Shown: positions 42,153 through 51,628, counted from the first letter of the stretch. The stretch: 64,000 nucleotides of DNA from an uncultured Selenomonadales bacterium (GCA_900315925.1 ONAV01000003.1:1-64000); one strand, 5' to 3'. Notes: generated by a model not told the origin, from the letters alone. Translations and numbers: made by a program.

Positions 42153-43208
42153 TTACCCTTCCTGCTGTCGCCGCGCATAAGCTGCACAGCCAGAAGCGTT
42201 GTCACCGCTGTAGCGGTTTTCCGGCAGCCAGACTTTTATCTGCCGCCTGGATAGTTTTTCGATGATGCGGTTGCGTATCCATCGATTGGCGGACACGCCA
42301 CCAGCCAGGATCACATCTTTTACTTGATGTTCCGCTGCTCCGTTCCGAATCATGCGGACAAAGGTTTCTGCCAGTCCCCACTGTACACCGGCCGCAATAT
42401 TTGCAGCAAAGTTGTTTTGTTTAATTTGACGAAGCACCCAGGTACAGGGACCGGAAAAGCTTACGTTTGTTTTATGTACGGAAACAGGAATCTCCATAAT
42501 CTCTGTGTGCTGCTCTGCCAGCTTTTCCAGAGCCGGCCCCGCAGGGAAATCAAGTCCCAGAGCCACGCCTGCCCGATCCACAAACTGACCGGCATGCAGG
42601 TCCAGACTGCCGCCGATTTCTGTCAACCTATAATTGGCAACAACTTTTTCTTTCGGATTTGTCGGCGCTGCAGTGCCGACTGCATTCTCTTCGGCCTGAG
42701 CCATATCAGCCACAGGTAAACCACCTGTGGCGTCAGGTCCAAACATATCCATTTTTTCAACCAACAATAAATCAGTAGTCCCCCCGGAGGCATGAAGGAA
42801 CAGGAACCGATCTGTATCCGGTCCTTTGGCTGACCACATTGCCGCTTCCAAATGGTTTTCCTGGTGGCTGATCTGCCACAAAGGAATGCTGTATAACGCT
42901 GCCAGGGAACGGGCAAAGCCCCACCCTGCCAAAAAGGCGGGCATATAGGAATCCTCCCGGGGCCGGGGCCTAGCAGAAACACCAATCCCCAGCAGGGAAA
43001 ACGCATGTCCCTGTACCGCTTCTTCCATCAGCTCCGGCAGGTTACGGGTGTGCTGATAGAGCATCTCACTCTGCTGCAGTCCGCAGCCGCCCGGTTTCAC
43101 CTTCAGAATACGCCTTGCTTCAGCGACTTTCTGTCCCTGTCGGTTCATAAAAAACAGTGAGGTGGTATAACAACTGGTATCGATACCAAGGTAAACTTCT
43201 TCTGTCAT
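42153..43208 (-). CDS. Gcp/TsaD-like paralogue of unknown function
   Basis: ASKHA-fold protein related to TsaD, the tRNA threonylcarbamoyl transferase, but of the separate Firmicute group found in the nusB-xseA neighbourhood. YLGIDTSCYTTSL opens the fold. The metal-type HxxxH is H-QEN-H in SHQENHLEAAM, HASGGTTDLLLVE is the phosphate loop, and VILAGGVSANRWIR the second nucleotide region. Length 351 aa. A true TsaD is expected elsewhere in the genome. I cannot state whether this protein modifies tRNA. Confidence 0.8.
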   Translation of the reverse strand: MTEEVYLGIDTSCYTTSLFFMNRQGQKVAEARRILKVKPGGCGLQQSEMLYQHTRNLPELMEEAVQGHAFSLLGIGVSARPRPREDSYMPAFLAGWGFARSLAALYSIPLWQISHQENHLEAAMWSAKGPDTDRFLFLHASGGTTDLLLVEKMDMFGPDATGGLPVADMAQAEENAVGTAAPTNPKEKVVANYRLTEIGGSLDLHAGQFVDRAGVALGLDFPAGPALEKLAEQHTEIMEIPVSVHKTNVSFSGPCTWVLRQIKQNNFAANIAAGVQWGLAETFVRMIRNGAAEHQVKDVILAGGVSANRWIRNRIIEKLSRRQIKVWLPENRYSGDNASGCAAYARRQQEG

Positions 43209-43226
43209 ACTGTACTTCTTCCGTTA

Positions 43227-43289
43227 AGACGTGCAGGCTTCATTGCATTGCCTTTGTATTACTGCAGCAAACCTGCTTACCTGCAAGTC
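43227..43289. other. Inverted repeat between nusB and the Gcp-like gene
   Basis: AAGACGTGCAGG and CCTGCAAGTCTT are inverse with one mismatch and flank about 40 bases. A possible mRNA hairpin; no T-run on the minus strand directly after it. Confidence 0.3.
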
Positions 43290-43297
43290 TTGTTTCT

Positions 43298-43720
43298 TTA
43301 TTTTTCTTCACGCATCAGTTTGCCCAAAACGCCGTTGATGAATCTTGCGGACTTGTCCGTACCAAACATTTTGGCCAATTCCACGGCCTCATTGACAGCC
43401 ACGTTCACGGGCACCTTTTCTTCGGCAAAACGCATTTCATAAACAGCCATGCGCAAAATGTTGCGGTCGATGCCAGGCATCCGCTTCACATCCCAGTTGA
43501 TGGCATATTTCCCGATCAGGGCATCAATTTCCTCCAGTTTTTCCGCAGTGCCTTTTAATACTTTTTCAGCATATTTTACTGCTTTGGACGCTTCTTCGCT
43601 CTTTTCTTCATCCTGCTGTACCTCCAGGGCAATAGCCAGCGCTTCCGCCGGTTCGGCCTGGGTAAAATCCATTTGGAACAAACTCTGTAACACCATTTCC
43701 CTGGCGACTCTGCGAATCAT
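43298..43720 (-). CDS. nusB: Transcription antitermination factor NusB
   Basis: Binds boxA RNA with NusE in rRNA antitermination. RRVAREMVLQSLFQMDF at the start, then the RNILRMAVYEMRF and VAVNEAVELAKMFGTDKSARFINGVLGKL blocks. Length 140 aa. GGAGG precedes the ATG. The gene sits upstream of the Gcp-like gene and downstream of the DUF2273 gene. Confidence 0.96.
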   Translation of the reverse strand: MIRRVAREMVLQSLFQMDFTQAEPAEALAIALEVQQDEEKSEEASKAVKYAEKVLKGTAEKLEEIDALIGKYAINWDVKRMPGIDRNILRMAVYEMRFAEEKVPVNVAVNEAVELAKMFGTDKSARFINGVLGKLMREEK

Positions 43721-43811
43721 ATAAATGAATCCTCCGTTCAGTTATTATTCTACGTTCTGTTTACGACAGTCCGAAATGTTGCCCACAGCATGTGATGCTC
43801 ACGCGGGCCTG

Positions 43812-44039
43812 TTATTTATGATAACCCGGCGGCAGAAGCCGGTCCAGCCATTCTGCCAGGTCTTCCTTCTTATCAATTTTGTAACCGATAAAGAAGCCGC
43901 CGCCGACAAACAGTAATAAAAACAACGTCCGAAAGAAACCCACGGTCAAAAACAACGAAGCGATGACCAGACCGGTCAGCGAGCATAAGAAGCGGCCGCG
44001 GTAGTTAAGCCAGATGTCGGTGAATATATCTTTAAACAT
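43812..44039 (-). CDS. DUF2273 small membrane protein
   Basis: A 75 aa protein with two hydrophobic segments (about 18-33 and 36-52) and an amphipathic end. It belongs to the DUF2273 group nearly always found with amaP and asp23. AAGGAGG lies 9 bases before the ATG. Inferred role: a membrane component of the Asp23 envelope-stress complex. Confidence 0.85.
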   Translation of the reverse strand: MFKDIFTDIWLNYRGRFLCSLTGLVIASLFLTVGFFRTLFLLLFVGGGFFIGYKIDKKEDLAEWLDRLLPPGYHK

Positions 44040-44057
44040 CGCTGTACCTCCTTAAAC

Positions 44058-44591
44058 TCACTTTTCCTTTCCGCTGTTCTTTATCTTTTTGAAAAACAAT
44101 TCGATATTTTTTACTTCCAGCCCTACGACCTTTTTGATGGTCTCCCTAACGTTATCCTTGACCTCCTCCGTGATTTCAAATACATTGACCCCCGGTTCCA
44201 GCGAACCATGGATGCGGGCGTTAATCGTGGTCTTGTCTTCCATTTCCACAACCACTTTCACACCATAGATTCCATAGACTTCCTGGGCAATGTCCGCGAT
44301 ATAGTCTTCCAATGCCCGCTTGGAAACAACGGTCTTGCCGGAATCCGCATCGTCCAGAATCAGTGAGTTACTTCCGCCCAGCACACCGATGCCCGCCAGT
44401 AACAGCCTCACACTGATAATGAACAATATCGCGCCACCAATGGCAAACTCCCAGTTTCCCGGCAAGGCAACAATTACTCTGCGGAAAAAGTCAGGAGGGA
44501 TCATTCCCATCGTAATCATAATCAGCGTCACTGCAAACACAGCCATCAGGCATGTATATAAGGTCAATATAATTCGGTCCGGTATTCCCAT
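44058..44591 (-). CDS. amaP: Alkaline shock response membrane anchor protein
   Basis: Membrane protein that anchors Asp23 to the inner face of the cytoplasmic membrane. Two transmembrane helices lie in the first 75 residues, followed by a soluble Asp23-like domain with EDYIADIAQEVYGIYGVKVVVEME and NVRETIKKVVGLEVKNIELFFKKI. I chose ATG 44591, with AAGGAG 8 bases upstream, over the in-frame GTG at 44600 that overlaps that site. Length 177 aa. Confidence 0.88.
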   Translation of the reverse strand: MGIPDRIILTLYTCLMAVFAVTLIMITMGMIPPDFFRRVIVALPGNWEFAIGGAILFIISVRLLLAGIGVLGGSNSLILDDADSGKTVVSKRALEDYIADIAQEVYGIYGVKVVVEMEDKTTINARIHGSLEPGVNVFEITEEVKDNVRETIKKVVGLEVKNIELFFKKIKNSGKEK

Positions 44592-44670
44592 AGCATTCAC
44601 TCCTTATTTCAAACCAACTGTTTCGTTTTTCTCCAGGACAGGCCCGGCGGGCTTCCTGTAACCTCGTGGT

Positions 44671-45138
44671 CTAGTTAAAAATACTGCCCGGCTTCCCTTC
44701 CTCCGGATTATTGAAGCTGATTTCCAGCTCACTCTTTTCCCTGCGCCTTACACCTTCAATATGAACATCCACAAATTCTGCGGTATACTCTGTCATCTCA
44801 TCTATAGCGCTCTTCACTTTTTTTTGGAGCTTCATAGCCACCTCCGGTATATTACAGCCGTATTCCACTGTCACATAGACTGCAACCCGGCAGCTACGCC
44901 CGGTAACTTTGACACGAACCCCTTTAGCCAGACTCTTCTTGCCCAGAAAGTTACTGATTCCTTCCCGGAACCCTGTACTCATGGACACGACTCCATGAAC
45001 ATCAAGAGCAGCCAGGCTTGCCACGATAGCAATCACATCGTCTGCAAGTTCAATATAGCCCAAATCTTCTTCCTCTTCAGCCTGGCTATCCATATCAGGC
45101 TGGTTCGGATATGGTTTTTTCCCTTTTTCGTCCGCCAT
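44671..45138 (-). CDS. Asp23/Gls24 family envelope stress protein
   Basis: Cytoplasmic protein of the alkaline shock protein 23 family, recruited to the membrane by AmaP. IELADDVIAIVASLAALDVHGVVSM begins the domain, and VRVKVTGRSCRVAVYVTVEYG and VDVHIEGVR complete it. The ATG at 45138 has GGAGG 5 bases upstream; an upstream in-frame start adds ten non-family residues. Length 155 aa. The N-terminus is Asp/Glu-rich. Confidence 0.92.
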   Translation of the reverse strand: MADEKGKKPYPNQPDMDSQAEEEEDLGYIELADDVIAIVASLAALDVHGVVSMSTGFREGISNFLGKKSLAKGVRVKVTGRSCRVAVYVTVEYGCNIPEVAMKLQKKVKSAIDEMTEYTAEFVDVHIEGVRRREKSELEISFNNPEEGKPGSIFN

Positions 45139-45239
45139 CTGTACCTCCAAAATGACAAACTTCCCCATTTTTAAATTATGAATTATTATACCATACTCTG
45201 CATAAAAATTAAAGGAAACAACCCGAATTCCCTAACAAA

Positions 45240-45268
45240 AAAAGGACTTCCTTCTCAGAAGTCCTTTT
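45240..45268 (-). terminator. Terminator for efp
   Basis: AAAAGGACTTC and GAAGTCCTTTT pair perfectly around a 7-base loop, and the minus strand continues into seven T. It separates efp from the Asp23 gene. Confidence 0.88.
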
Positions 45269-45336
45269 CAGTTCATAAACTGTGAATTGGACAGACAGCC
45301 GTGCACAGCATCACCACCGCACACATGTACCGGCGG

Positions 45337-45894
45337 TTATGCCCGCTGGATATAGTCGCCGCTGCGGGTATCAATCAGCAGATGATCCCCTTCATTGATA
45401 AACAGAGGCACTTTAACAACATAACCGGTGTCCATGGTGGCCGGTTTGCTGCCGCCGGTAGCGGTATCGCCCCGAATGCCGGGTTCGGTCTTTACAACTA
45501 CCAGTTCTACCGTGTTCGGCAGTTCTACGCCCAGAATACGGTTCTGATACGAAATGACTTTGACATCCATGTTTTCTTTCAGGAAATTGATGCCGTTGCC
45601 AATCTGTTCTTTACTGAGTTCAGTCTGTTCGTAGGTGTCGTTGTCCATGAATACGAAGCTTCCGTCGCTTTCGTACAAGTACTGCATGATGCGGCGTTCA
45701 ATATTTGCTTTCGGCAAACGCTCACCGGCATTAAAGGTGCGCTCAACAACAGCGCCGGTAGACAGATTGCGCATTTTTGCCCGCACAAACGCCGCGCCCT
45801 TGCCCGGTTTTACATGCTGGAATTCCACAACCTGCCAGGGGTCATTGTCGATAGTGACAGTCAGACCAGTTTTAAACTCGTTGGTAGATACCAT
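45337..45894 (-). CDS. efp: Elongation factor P
   Basis: Rescues ribosomes stalled on proline stretches. The KOW-like domain with [20 protein letters not shown] places Lys32 at the tip that enters the peptidyl-transferase centre. Two OB domains follow, with [19 protein letters not shown] and [29 protein letters not shown]. Length 185 aa. AGGAGGA precedes the ATG. The M24 peptidase gene is immediately upstream, a common pairing. Confidence 0.97.
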   Translation of the reverse strand: MVSTNEFKTGLTVTIDNDPWQVVEFQHVKPGKGAAFVRAKMRNLSTGAVVERTFNAGERLPKANIERRIMQYLYESDGSFVFMDNDTYEQTELSKEQIGNGINFLKENMDVKVISYQNRILGVELPNTVELVVVKTEPGIRGDTATGGSKPATMDTGYVVKVPLFINEGDHLLIDTRSGDYIQRA

Positions 45895-45953
45895 AGATAC
45901 ATCCTCCTGTGTGTCTGATTAAATCAGTTTTTATATATTATTTTATAAAAATT

Positions 45954-47024
45954 TTATACAATCTCCGTCAGGATCTTTTTCAGGGTAGTCAGGCTGTGGG
46001 CCCCTTCCCGTGTAAGAACCACCGTATCCTCGATTCGTACGCCGCCACGGCCCTGGATATAAACACCGGGCTCGATACTGAACACCATGCCTTCCTCCAG
46101 CGGGATATCGCCTCTGCTGTTAATGTTCGGAAGTTCATGAATCTCCAGTCCTACACCGTGCCCCAGCCCGTGGTTAAAATATTTACCGTAACCCCGGGAC
46201 TCTATGTATCCGCGAATCTCCGCGTCCAGTTCTTTCCCGGTAATTCCGGGTTTGGCTGCTTTCATGCCGCGATACTGAGCTTCCTGTACCACTGTGTAAA
46301 TTTCCCGGTGCCAGGAATTCGCCATGCCCATTACAACGGTACGTGTCGTATCCGAATGGTAGCCATTATACATGGCGCCAAAATCGAACGTAACAAAGTC
46401 GCCTACTTCTATCACCTTGTCTGTTGGCGCTCCGTGAGGCAGCGCACTGCGGTGACCCGAAGCTACGATTGTGTCAAAAGATACACCTTCCGACCCAAGG
46501 CTTCGCATATAATACTCCAACCGGGCTGCCAGTTCTTTTTCCGTCATGCCAGCCTTGATTTCTTTTAACAGCCGTTCAAAGGCTCCGTCGGCAATTTTGG
46601 AAGCCTGCCACAAACATTCCAGTTCCCGTTCATCTTTTACCGACCGCAAAGAACGAAGACTTACACTGACCAGTTCGATTGTTTCCGGCAGAGACATTTG
46701 CAGCGCTTTGGCATCGTCATAAGAATATGCCTCCCCATCAAAGCCCATCTTCCGGTTCGTTCCAACCAGTCCGGCCACGGTTTCCCAGATACTGTTACTA
46801 TGTTCAGCCTTATACTCCATCACACGACAATACTTTAATTCTGAACGTGCCTGTTCAGTATAGCGTCCGTCTGTAATCAGTACAGCGACCCGGTCATCCG
46901 CGTACAGTATGCTGGAATCACCTGTAAAACCCGTAAGGTAACGAATAGTATAGATATCCTTAATCGCAATACATTCTAAGCCATGTTCTTTCATGAACTT
47001 AAATATCTTCCCGATTCGTTCCAT
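45954..47024 (-). CDS. Xaa-Pro peptidase, M24 family
   Basis: Metal-dependent aminopeptidase acting before proline. The N-terminal creatinase-like domain covers residues 1-125. The metal ligands are visible: both Asp of FDFGAMYNGYHSDTTRT, the His of HGLGHGVGLEIHE, and Glu in FSIEPGVY and VRIEDTVV. Length 356 aa. GAAGGT is 10 bases before the ATG. Next to efp, as in many Firmicutes. Confidence 0.94.
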   Translation of the reverse strand: MERIGKIFKFMKEHGLECIAIKDIYTIRYLTGFTGDSSILYADDRVAVLITDGRYTEQARSELKYCRVMEYKAEHSNSIWETVAGLVGTNRKMGFDGEAYSYDDAKALQMSLPETIELVSVSLRSLRSVKDERELECLWQASKIADGAFERLLKEIKAGMTEKELAARLEYYMRSLGSEGVSFDTIVASGHRSALPHGAPTDKVIEVGDFVTFDFGAMYNGYHSDTTRTVVMGMANSWHREIYTVVQEAQYRGMKAAKPGITGKELDAEIRGYIESRGYGKYFNHGLGHGVGLEIHELPNINSRGDIPLEEGMVFSIEPGVYIQGRGGVRIEDTVVLTREGAHSLTTLKKILTEIV

Positions 47025-47174
47025 AAAAATACATACCTTCTTCTGCCACTATAGTAATGTCGTAATATTCTATCACACTTTCGGCAATTGCGCCACTAGA
47101 AATTTCAGACATCCGTTTGGGAAAGACACTTTCAGCCACAAATCCGCCATTTCTTAGGAATGCTGACTCATTCC

Positions 47175-48398
47175 TTACGGTATCTTCCGGCGCAGGATGG
47201 CAGATTCAGGTATGCTTTCCGCCGCCTGGCAGGTAAAGACCATCTGGGGATGCTGCGCGGCGACAATGGGTTCTCCCTCCTGATTCCTCATTTCCTTCAG
47301 TACCAGAGTACGAAGGCTCCCATCGGGACAGAATACTTCCAACGTCTCCCCCGCTTTCATGTGATTGCGCTGTTCCACCGTAAGCCGACCGTTGTCCCAG
47401 TCCCGTACCAATCCCACAAACTCATGTGTCTGCAAATAGGAAGAGGTGGTATAGACCTGCGCTGAGGCATCCGGTTTTCCCAGGGCAAAACCGGTAGTAT
47501 AGGGCCGATGTGATACCTTTTCCAGTTCATCCAGCCATTCCTGTTTCACTGTGAAATGTTGCGGGTCACGCCAGCAGGCGTCAATGGCCCTCCGGTATAC
47601 GCTGACCACACTGGCTGCATAATGGGCGCTTTTCATTCGTCCTTCTATTTTAAAACTGCAGATACCGGCTTCCATGAGTTGAGGCAGGTACGGCAGTAAG
47701 CACAGGTCTTTGGAATTCATGATATAAGTACCCTGGTCATCCCCTGCCACGTCGTATACTTCACCGGGACGGTTCTTCTCGGTGAGGCTGAATTCCCAAC
47801 GGCAAACCTGAGCACAGGCGCCCCGGTTCCCGTCCCGACCGGTCAGGTAACTGCTGAGCCAGCATCGCCCCGAATAGGAAATGCACATAGCTCCGTGTAC
47901 AAAGGCTTCCAGCTCAACTTCCGTTTTGCTGCCGATTTCTTTCATTTCTCTAAATGACAGCTCCCGGGCCAGTACTACGCGGCTGGCACCCAGATTTTCC
48001 CAGGCTTTGACCGCCGCCCAGTTGGTGGTGTTAGCCTGCGTGCTTACATGCAGTGGCATTTCCGGAATGATTTCTCTGGCCACGGACCACACCCCAAAAT
48101 CTGAAACCAACAGGGCATCGACTCCGATTGCCTGCAGGCTGCGCAAGTAGTCCGGCAGAGCGTTGATGTCTTCATTGTGGGCAAAAATATTGACCGTCAC
48201 ATAGACTTTTTTATGGAGACTGTGCGCAAAAGCCACCGCCTCATCCATTTCCGCAAGGGAAAAATTGCTGGCAAAGGCCCGCAGGCCGAACATTTTCCCT
48301 CCCAGATAGACCGCGTCAGCGCCATAAAGCAGCGCCATATGGAGTTTTTCCATATTGCCTGCAGGAGCCAGAAGCTCCGGTTTTTGTATTCGTCTCAT
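47175..48398 (-). CDS. U32 family peptidase-like protein (tRNA/rRNA hydroxylation type)
   Basis: U32 family; relatives such as RlhA and TrhP are RNA hydroxylation factors using prephenate-linked chemistry. KPELLAPAGNMEKLHMALLYGADAVYLGG opens it. The conserved cysteine cluster is HGAMCISYSGRCWLSSYL and ACAQVCRWEF, and FKIEGRMKSAHYAASVVSVYR follows. Length 407 aa. The ATG overlaps the mltG stop by 4 bases (ATGA), so translation is coupled. Confidence 0.9.
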   Translation of the reverse strand: MRRIQKPELLAPAGNMEKLHMALLYGADAVYLGGKMFGLRAFASNFSLAEMDEAVAFAHSLHKKVYVTVNIFAHNEDINALPDYLRSLQAIGVDALLVSDFGVWSVAREIIPEMPLHVSTQANTTNWAAVKAWENLGASRVVLARELSFREMKEIGSKTEVELEAFVHGAMCISYSGRCWLSSYLTGRDGNRGACAQVCRWEFSLTEKNRPGEVYDVAGDDQGTYIMNSKDLCLLPYLPQLMEAGICSFKIEGRMKSAHYAASVVSVYRRAIDACWRDPQHFTVKQEWLDELEKVSHRPYTTGFALGKPDASAQVYTTSSYLQTHEFVGLVRDWDNGRLTVEQRNHMKAGETLEVFCPDGSLRTLVLKEMRNQEGEPIVAAQHPQMVFTCQAAESIPESAILRRKIP

Positions 48399-49414
48399 TT
48401 AGTATCGTCCTTGTGTATGTCTGCAATAGCTTTCAGGTGTTCCCCGTAGGTTTTGGTGAAACGGTGATGCCCATCCTTTTCCGCCACAAAATACAAGTAT
48501 TCCGTAGCTTCCGGGTTGAGGCAGGCCTTGATGGCATCTATGCCGGGGGATGCGATGGGGCCCGGAGGCAGGCCGGGATTCTGATACGTATTGTAAGGAC
48601 TTTTAATCCGGGTATCTGCAATGGTAACTTCTTCTTTTTGGGTGCCCAGCAGATACTGGATGGTTGTATCTGACTGGATAGGCATATAGATATGCAGCCG
48701 TTTCAGGAATACACCGGCAATGCGGGCCTGCTCTTCCGGATAGACGGCTTCCAGTTCCACCATGGCCGCCAGGTTTATCAGATCCCGCAGGTTCATGTTC
48801 TTTTCCCTGGCCAGAGCCGGGATATTCTCCCGGTTCATTTCCGTATTAAACGTCCGGACCATAAGCGCCAGAATATCCTTTTCCGTCATATCCGGATCCA
48901 GTTGATAGGTAGTAGGAAAAATAAACCCTTCTGCTTTGAAAATGACATCCGGATTTTTTGTTTCCATATAGGGATACGGAGTATAATTCCGAGCCGCCTC
49001 TTCGAATTTTTTAGCATCGCCCAGACCTTCCGCTTCCAGCTTGCGTCCGGTTTTCACTACATTAAAGCCTTCCGGAACCGTGAATTTAACATTATAGGTT
49101 TGCCCCTTGGAAAGGATGCTGACAATTTCACTGTTGGACATACCGCCTACAATTTCATAGCGTCCGGCTTCCAGTTTGCCGGCCAGTCCCCGCAGGCGCG
49201 CTTCCATGCGGAAGGCTTCCGGCGTCTTCACCAAATGCTTCTTGTGCAGCAGGTCGGCAATATCCGCCGTAGTCATCCCCGGTTTGATTGTAACCAGGTA
49301 GCGATGTCCCTTTGCAAATTCCGTATTGTTGCCAGTATAATACAGCAGCCAATAAGCACCCAGTCCCAACATCAACGTCAGGGCAAGCAACAATGGGATT
49401 ACGCGTTTAAACAA
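48395..49414 (-). CDS. mltG: Endolytic murein transglycosylase MltG
   Basis: Membrane-anchored enzyme that cuts nascent glycan strands and sets their length. Residues about 5-25 are a transmembrane anchor, followed by a LysM-like region, GFIFPTTYQ, the catalytic glutamate region LAAMVELEAVYPEEQARIAGVFLKRL, and IQSDTTIQYLLG and SPYNTYQNPGLPPGPIASPG. The start codon is TTG, with GGAGG 8 bases upstream. Length 339 aa. Coupled to the U32 gene downstream. Confidence 0.95.
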   Translation of the reverse strand: MFKRVIPLLLALTLMLGLGAYWLLYYTGNNTEFAKGHRYLVTIKPGMTTADIADLLHKKHLVKTPEAFRMEARLRGLAGKLEAGRYEIVGGMSNSEIVSILSKGQTYNVKFTVPEGFNVVKTGRKLEAEGLGDAKKFEEAARNYTPYPYMETKNPDVIFKAEGFIFPTTYQLDPDMTEKDILALMVRTFNTEMNRENIPALAREKNMNLRDLINLAAMVELEAVYPEEQARIAGVFLKRLHIYMPIQSDTTIQYLLGTQKEEVTIADTRIKSPYNTYQNPGLPPGPIASPGIDAIKACLNPEATEYLYFVAEKDGHHRFTKTYGEHLKAIADIHKDDTK

Positions 49415-49480
49415 CTCTGTTTCCTCCGTTGTCTTAAATACATGGGCATGGTCATAATGCCGTCATGTTATTTACGCTGG

Positions 49481-49858
49481 TTATGCTTCCAGTGCTTCAT
49501 AGGCAATCCTTGCCTTTTCAAACTCTTCATCCGAAGGAACCTGGATATCGATTTCCCCGTTTTCATCCGTAACAATTTTAGCCAGGATGATATTCGGTTC
49601 TTCGTCTTCCTCTCCTGCATCATGATCATGGTCGCAGTCGCACTCTTCATGGTGGGCGTGATCGTGGTCACAGTCACATTCTTCTTCCTCTTCTGCAAAG
49701 ATAGACGGATCTACTTCCAGCAGGGCCACATAATCGTCCTTACCAACCTTGAACCTGCTTTCTACCACAAAGCAATGATCCTGCCCTTCCTCATCCGTAA
49801 ATTCAAAGGTCTCAATGGTTTCTTCTTCCATTACTTCCGCAACGTCTTTTTCAGTCAT
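49481..49858 (-). CDS. DUF1292 protein with a Cys/His/Asp metal-binding-like insert
   Basis: Small acidic protein of the DUF1292 family usually found next to ruvX and ireB. The family core is residues 15-52 (ETFEFTDEEGQDHCFVV, VALLEVD) and 90-125. Between them lies a stretch of Asp/Glu with CDCDHDHAHHEECDCDHDHD, supplying four Cys and six His. Such clusters usually bind zinc, nickel or copper. Length 125 aa. GGAGG precedes the ATG. Metal binding is inferred only. Confidence 0.82.
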   Translation of the reverse strand: MTEKDVAEVMEEETIETFEFTDEEGQDHCFVVESRFKVGKDDYVALLEVDPSIFAEEEEECDCDHDHAHHEECDCDHDHDAGEEDEEPNIILAKIVTDENGEIDIQVPSDEEFEKARIAYEALEA

Positions 49859-49970
49859 AATGATCCTCCCTGTTTCATGAATAATAAAACTACCAGATTC
49901 CTGCTAATTATCAGTATACTGTTCCTGCCTGTTCTTTTCAGTCAGACAGAATAATCAAGTCATACTATGT

Positions 49971-51587
49971 TTAAAACAGCGACGAAGATACTTTCTGCCC
50001 CAACTTGATTTCGGCTGCATCCTTATCCCCTGCCACCACAGAAATACTGTATTTTGTACGTCCAATCTTCATTATGGCATTTTGGGTTCCAAACATTCCG
50101 TTCTGAATGACAATATCACCTTCCAACAGCCGGATATCATCACTCCGAAGATTGCCTTTTGTGTAATAATAACGCCCTTTCTGCATGACAAACTGCCCGT
50201 TACCCGTCGCAGAGTCAGCCTGACCGCGTCCTGTAATGCGGGCTTCTGCCTGAAGGACCCCGGTGATCCGATTATCTGTCATCTGAGCAGCATCCAGATT
50301 ATTTCCCGAAAGATTAAAATCATACTCTCCCGTAACAGGGTTCAGATAGCCATTCACGGATACATTCGTTCCGGCTCCCAGCGCCTCTGCTTTTTTCAGC
50401 ACCAGCTTGCCGGAGTCCCAGACAAACTCACCATGTAAATTGTTCATTTGCAACGGCGCTGCATACAGGTAATTGCTTCTGAAGTTCCCTTCTATTTTAG
50501 GTTCCACAGCCGTCCCTGTCAGTTTGCCGGAGAATTCTACAGAAGCATCATCAAGATTCAGGCCTTTGCTTAAAGCCTGCGTTTTAAAATAACCCGCGGA
50601 AAACGTCAAATCAAAACTCGGAGGAAGAGGCGTAGCCCTTCCGCTTTTAATCGTACCCCGCAGCAAGACCGGCATACCGTTTACATTGGCCTGTAACGTA
50701 TGCAGGTCGGTTTTATCCCTGTCGGCCGTAAAGCTTCCTTCCCCTTCGGTAAACGCCATGCCGAAAAACTGGCCGGAAAGGTTGCGCGGTTTGCCATCAA
50801 GCCTTATGTGCCAGCCATCCCGGTCTTTAGATGCGGCAATATTTACCGTAGGAATGACGCCGGATGTAACCTTTATATGCTTCAGATCCGGATACATGGC
50901 AAGCACGTCCGTCACAGCAGCATTTTTCGCTTCCCCTGTCACCTGAGCGGTCCCATTCTCATAGACCATGTTCAGGACCACGTCACAGTTTTCCTTGCTG
51001 GCCGTTGCGCTGGCCCGTAGCTGGGGATACTGTTTAAACGTCATCTGGGCATTCATTTTATCCAGCCGAACCTTTTTACCGTTAGAGTTCAGCCCTACAT
51101 ACCCATCTTTTACTTCAATCAGTCCCCTGAATCTGGTTGGCCTGGAAGGTTCCTGTTTCTTCCCGTCCGTCTGCTTTTTTTCATCGCCAGCAAGCAGCAG
51201 CAGGTTTAACAGGTCAAGCCCCTTGCCTTCTTCATAGGTTCCGTAAAATCTGGGGCTGTTAAAAACGATATTGGTTACGGCGCCTACACCGCCACCCTGA
51301 CGCAGCGTATCAAAAAAATTCACGGAAGCAGTGGCCAGCGGTATCTCCAGCTTCACATCTCCGTTTGGAGCTTTCCAGACAAGATTCCGTATTTCAACAT
51401 CTCCGGCAAACCCGGCATTGATTTTTTCATATGTCAGCGTTCCGGCTACGATGTTCTGCCTCTCCAGCATCTGCTCTGCCATCCGTGCAGCCGCGCCGCC
51501 GCCAAACTTAATAACAAGGGCAATGGCAATTAAAACTGCCAGCGCCCCTCCCATGATTATTTTTTGTTTTGAGGAAATTACTTCCAC
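49971..51587 (-). CDS. AsmA-like envelope protein
   Basis: Predicted inner-membrane-anchored periplasmic protein of the AsmA/TamB-like group, which helps move lipids towards the outer membrane. One transmembrane helix (about 10-27), then a long beta-rich region with typical DVEIRNLVWKAPNGDVKLEIP and late LQAEARITGRGQADSATGNGQF. The GTG at 51587 has AGGTGA 6 bases upstream. Length 538 aa. A paralogue with the same first-100-residue layout is at 59184-60731; the two share LVWK-P-GDV-L-IP. Fits a diderm organism. Confidence 0.75.
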   Translation of the reverse strand: MEVISSKQKIIMGGALAVLIAIALVIKFGGGAAARMAEQMLERQNIVAGTLTYEKINAGFAGDVEIRNLVWKAPNGDVKLEIPLATASVNFFDTLRQGGGVGAVTNIVFNSPRFYGTYEEGKGLDLLNLLLLAGDEKKQTDGKKQEPSRPTRFRGLIEVKDGYVGLNSNGKKVRLDKMNAQMTFKQYPQLRASATASKENCDVVLNMVYENGTAQVTGEAKNAAVTDVLAMYPDLKHIKVTSGVIPTVNIAASKDRDGWHIRLDGKPRNLSGQFFGMAFTEGEGSFTADRDKTDLHTLQANVNGMPVLLRGTIKSGRATPLPPSFDLTFSAGYFKTQALSKGLNLDDASVEFSGKLTGTAVEPKIEGNFRSNYLYAAPLQMNNLHGEFVWDSGKLVLKKAEALGAGTNVSVNGYLNPVTGEYDFNLSGNNLDAAQMTDNRITGVLQAEARITGRGQADSATGNGQFVMQKGRYYYTKGNLRSDDIRLLEGDIVIQNGMFGTQNAIMKIGRTKYSISVVAGDKDAAEIKLGQKVSSSLF

Positions 51588-51628
51588 GTTTCTTCACCTG
51601 TTCTATCGGCAAACCCGGTTTCCCGTCA

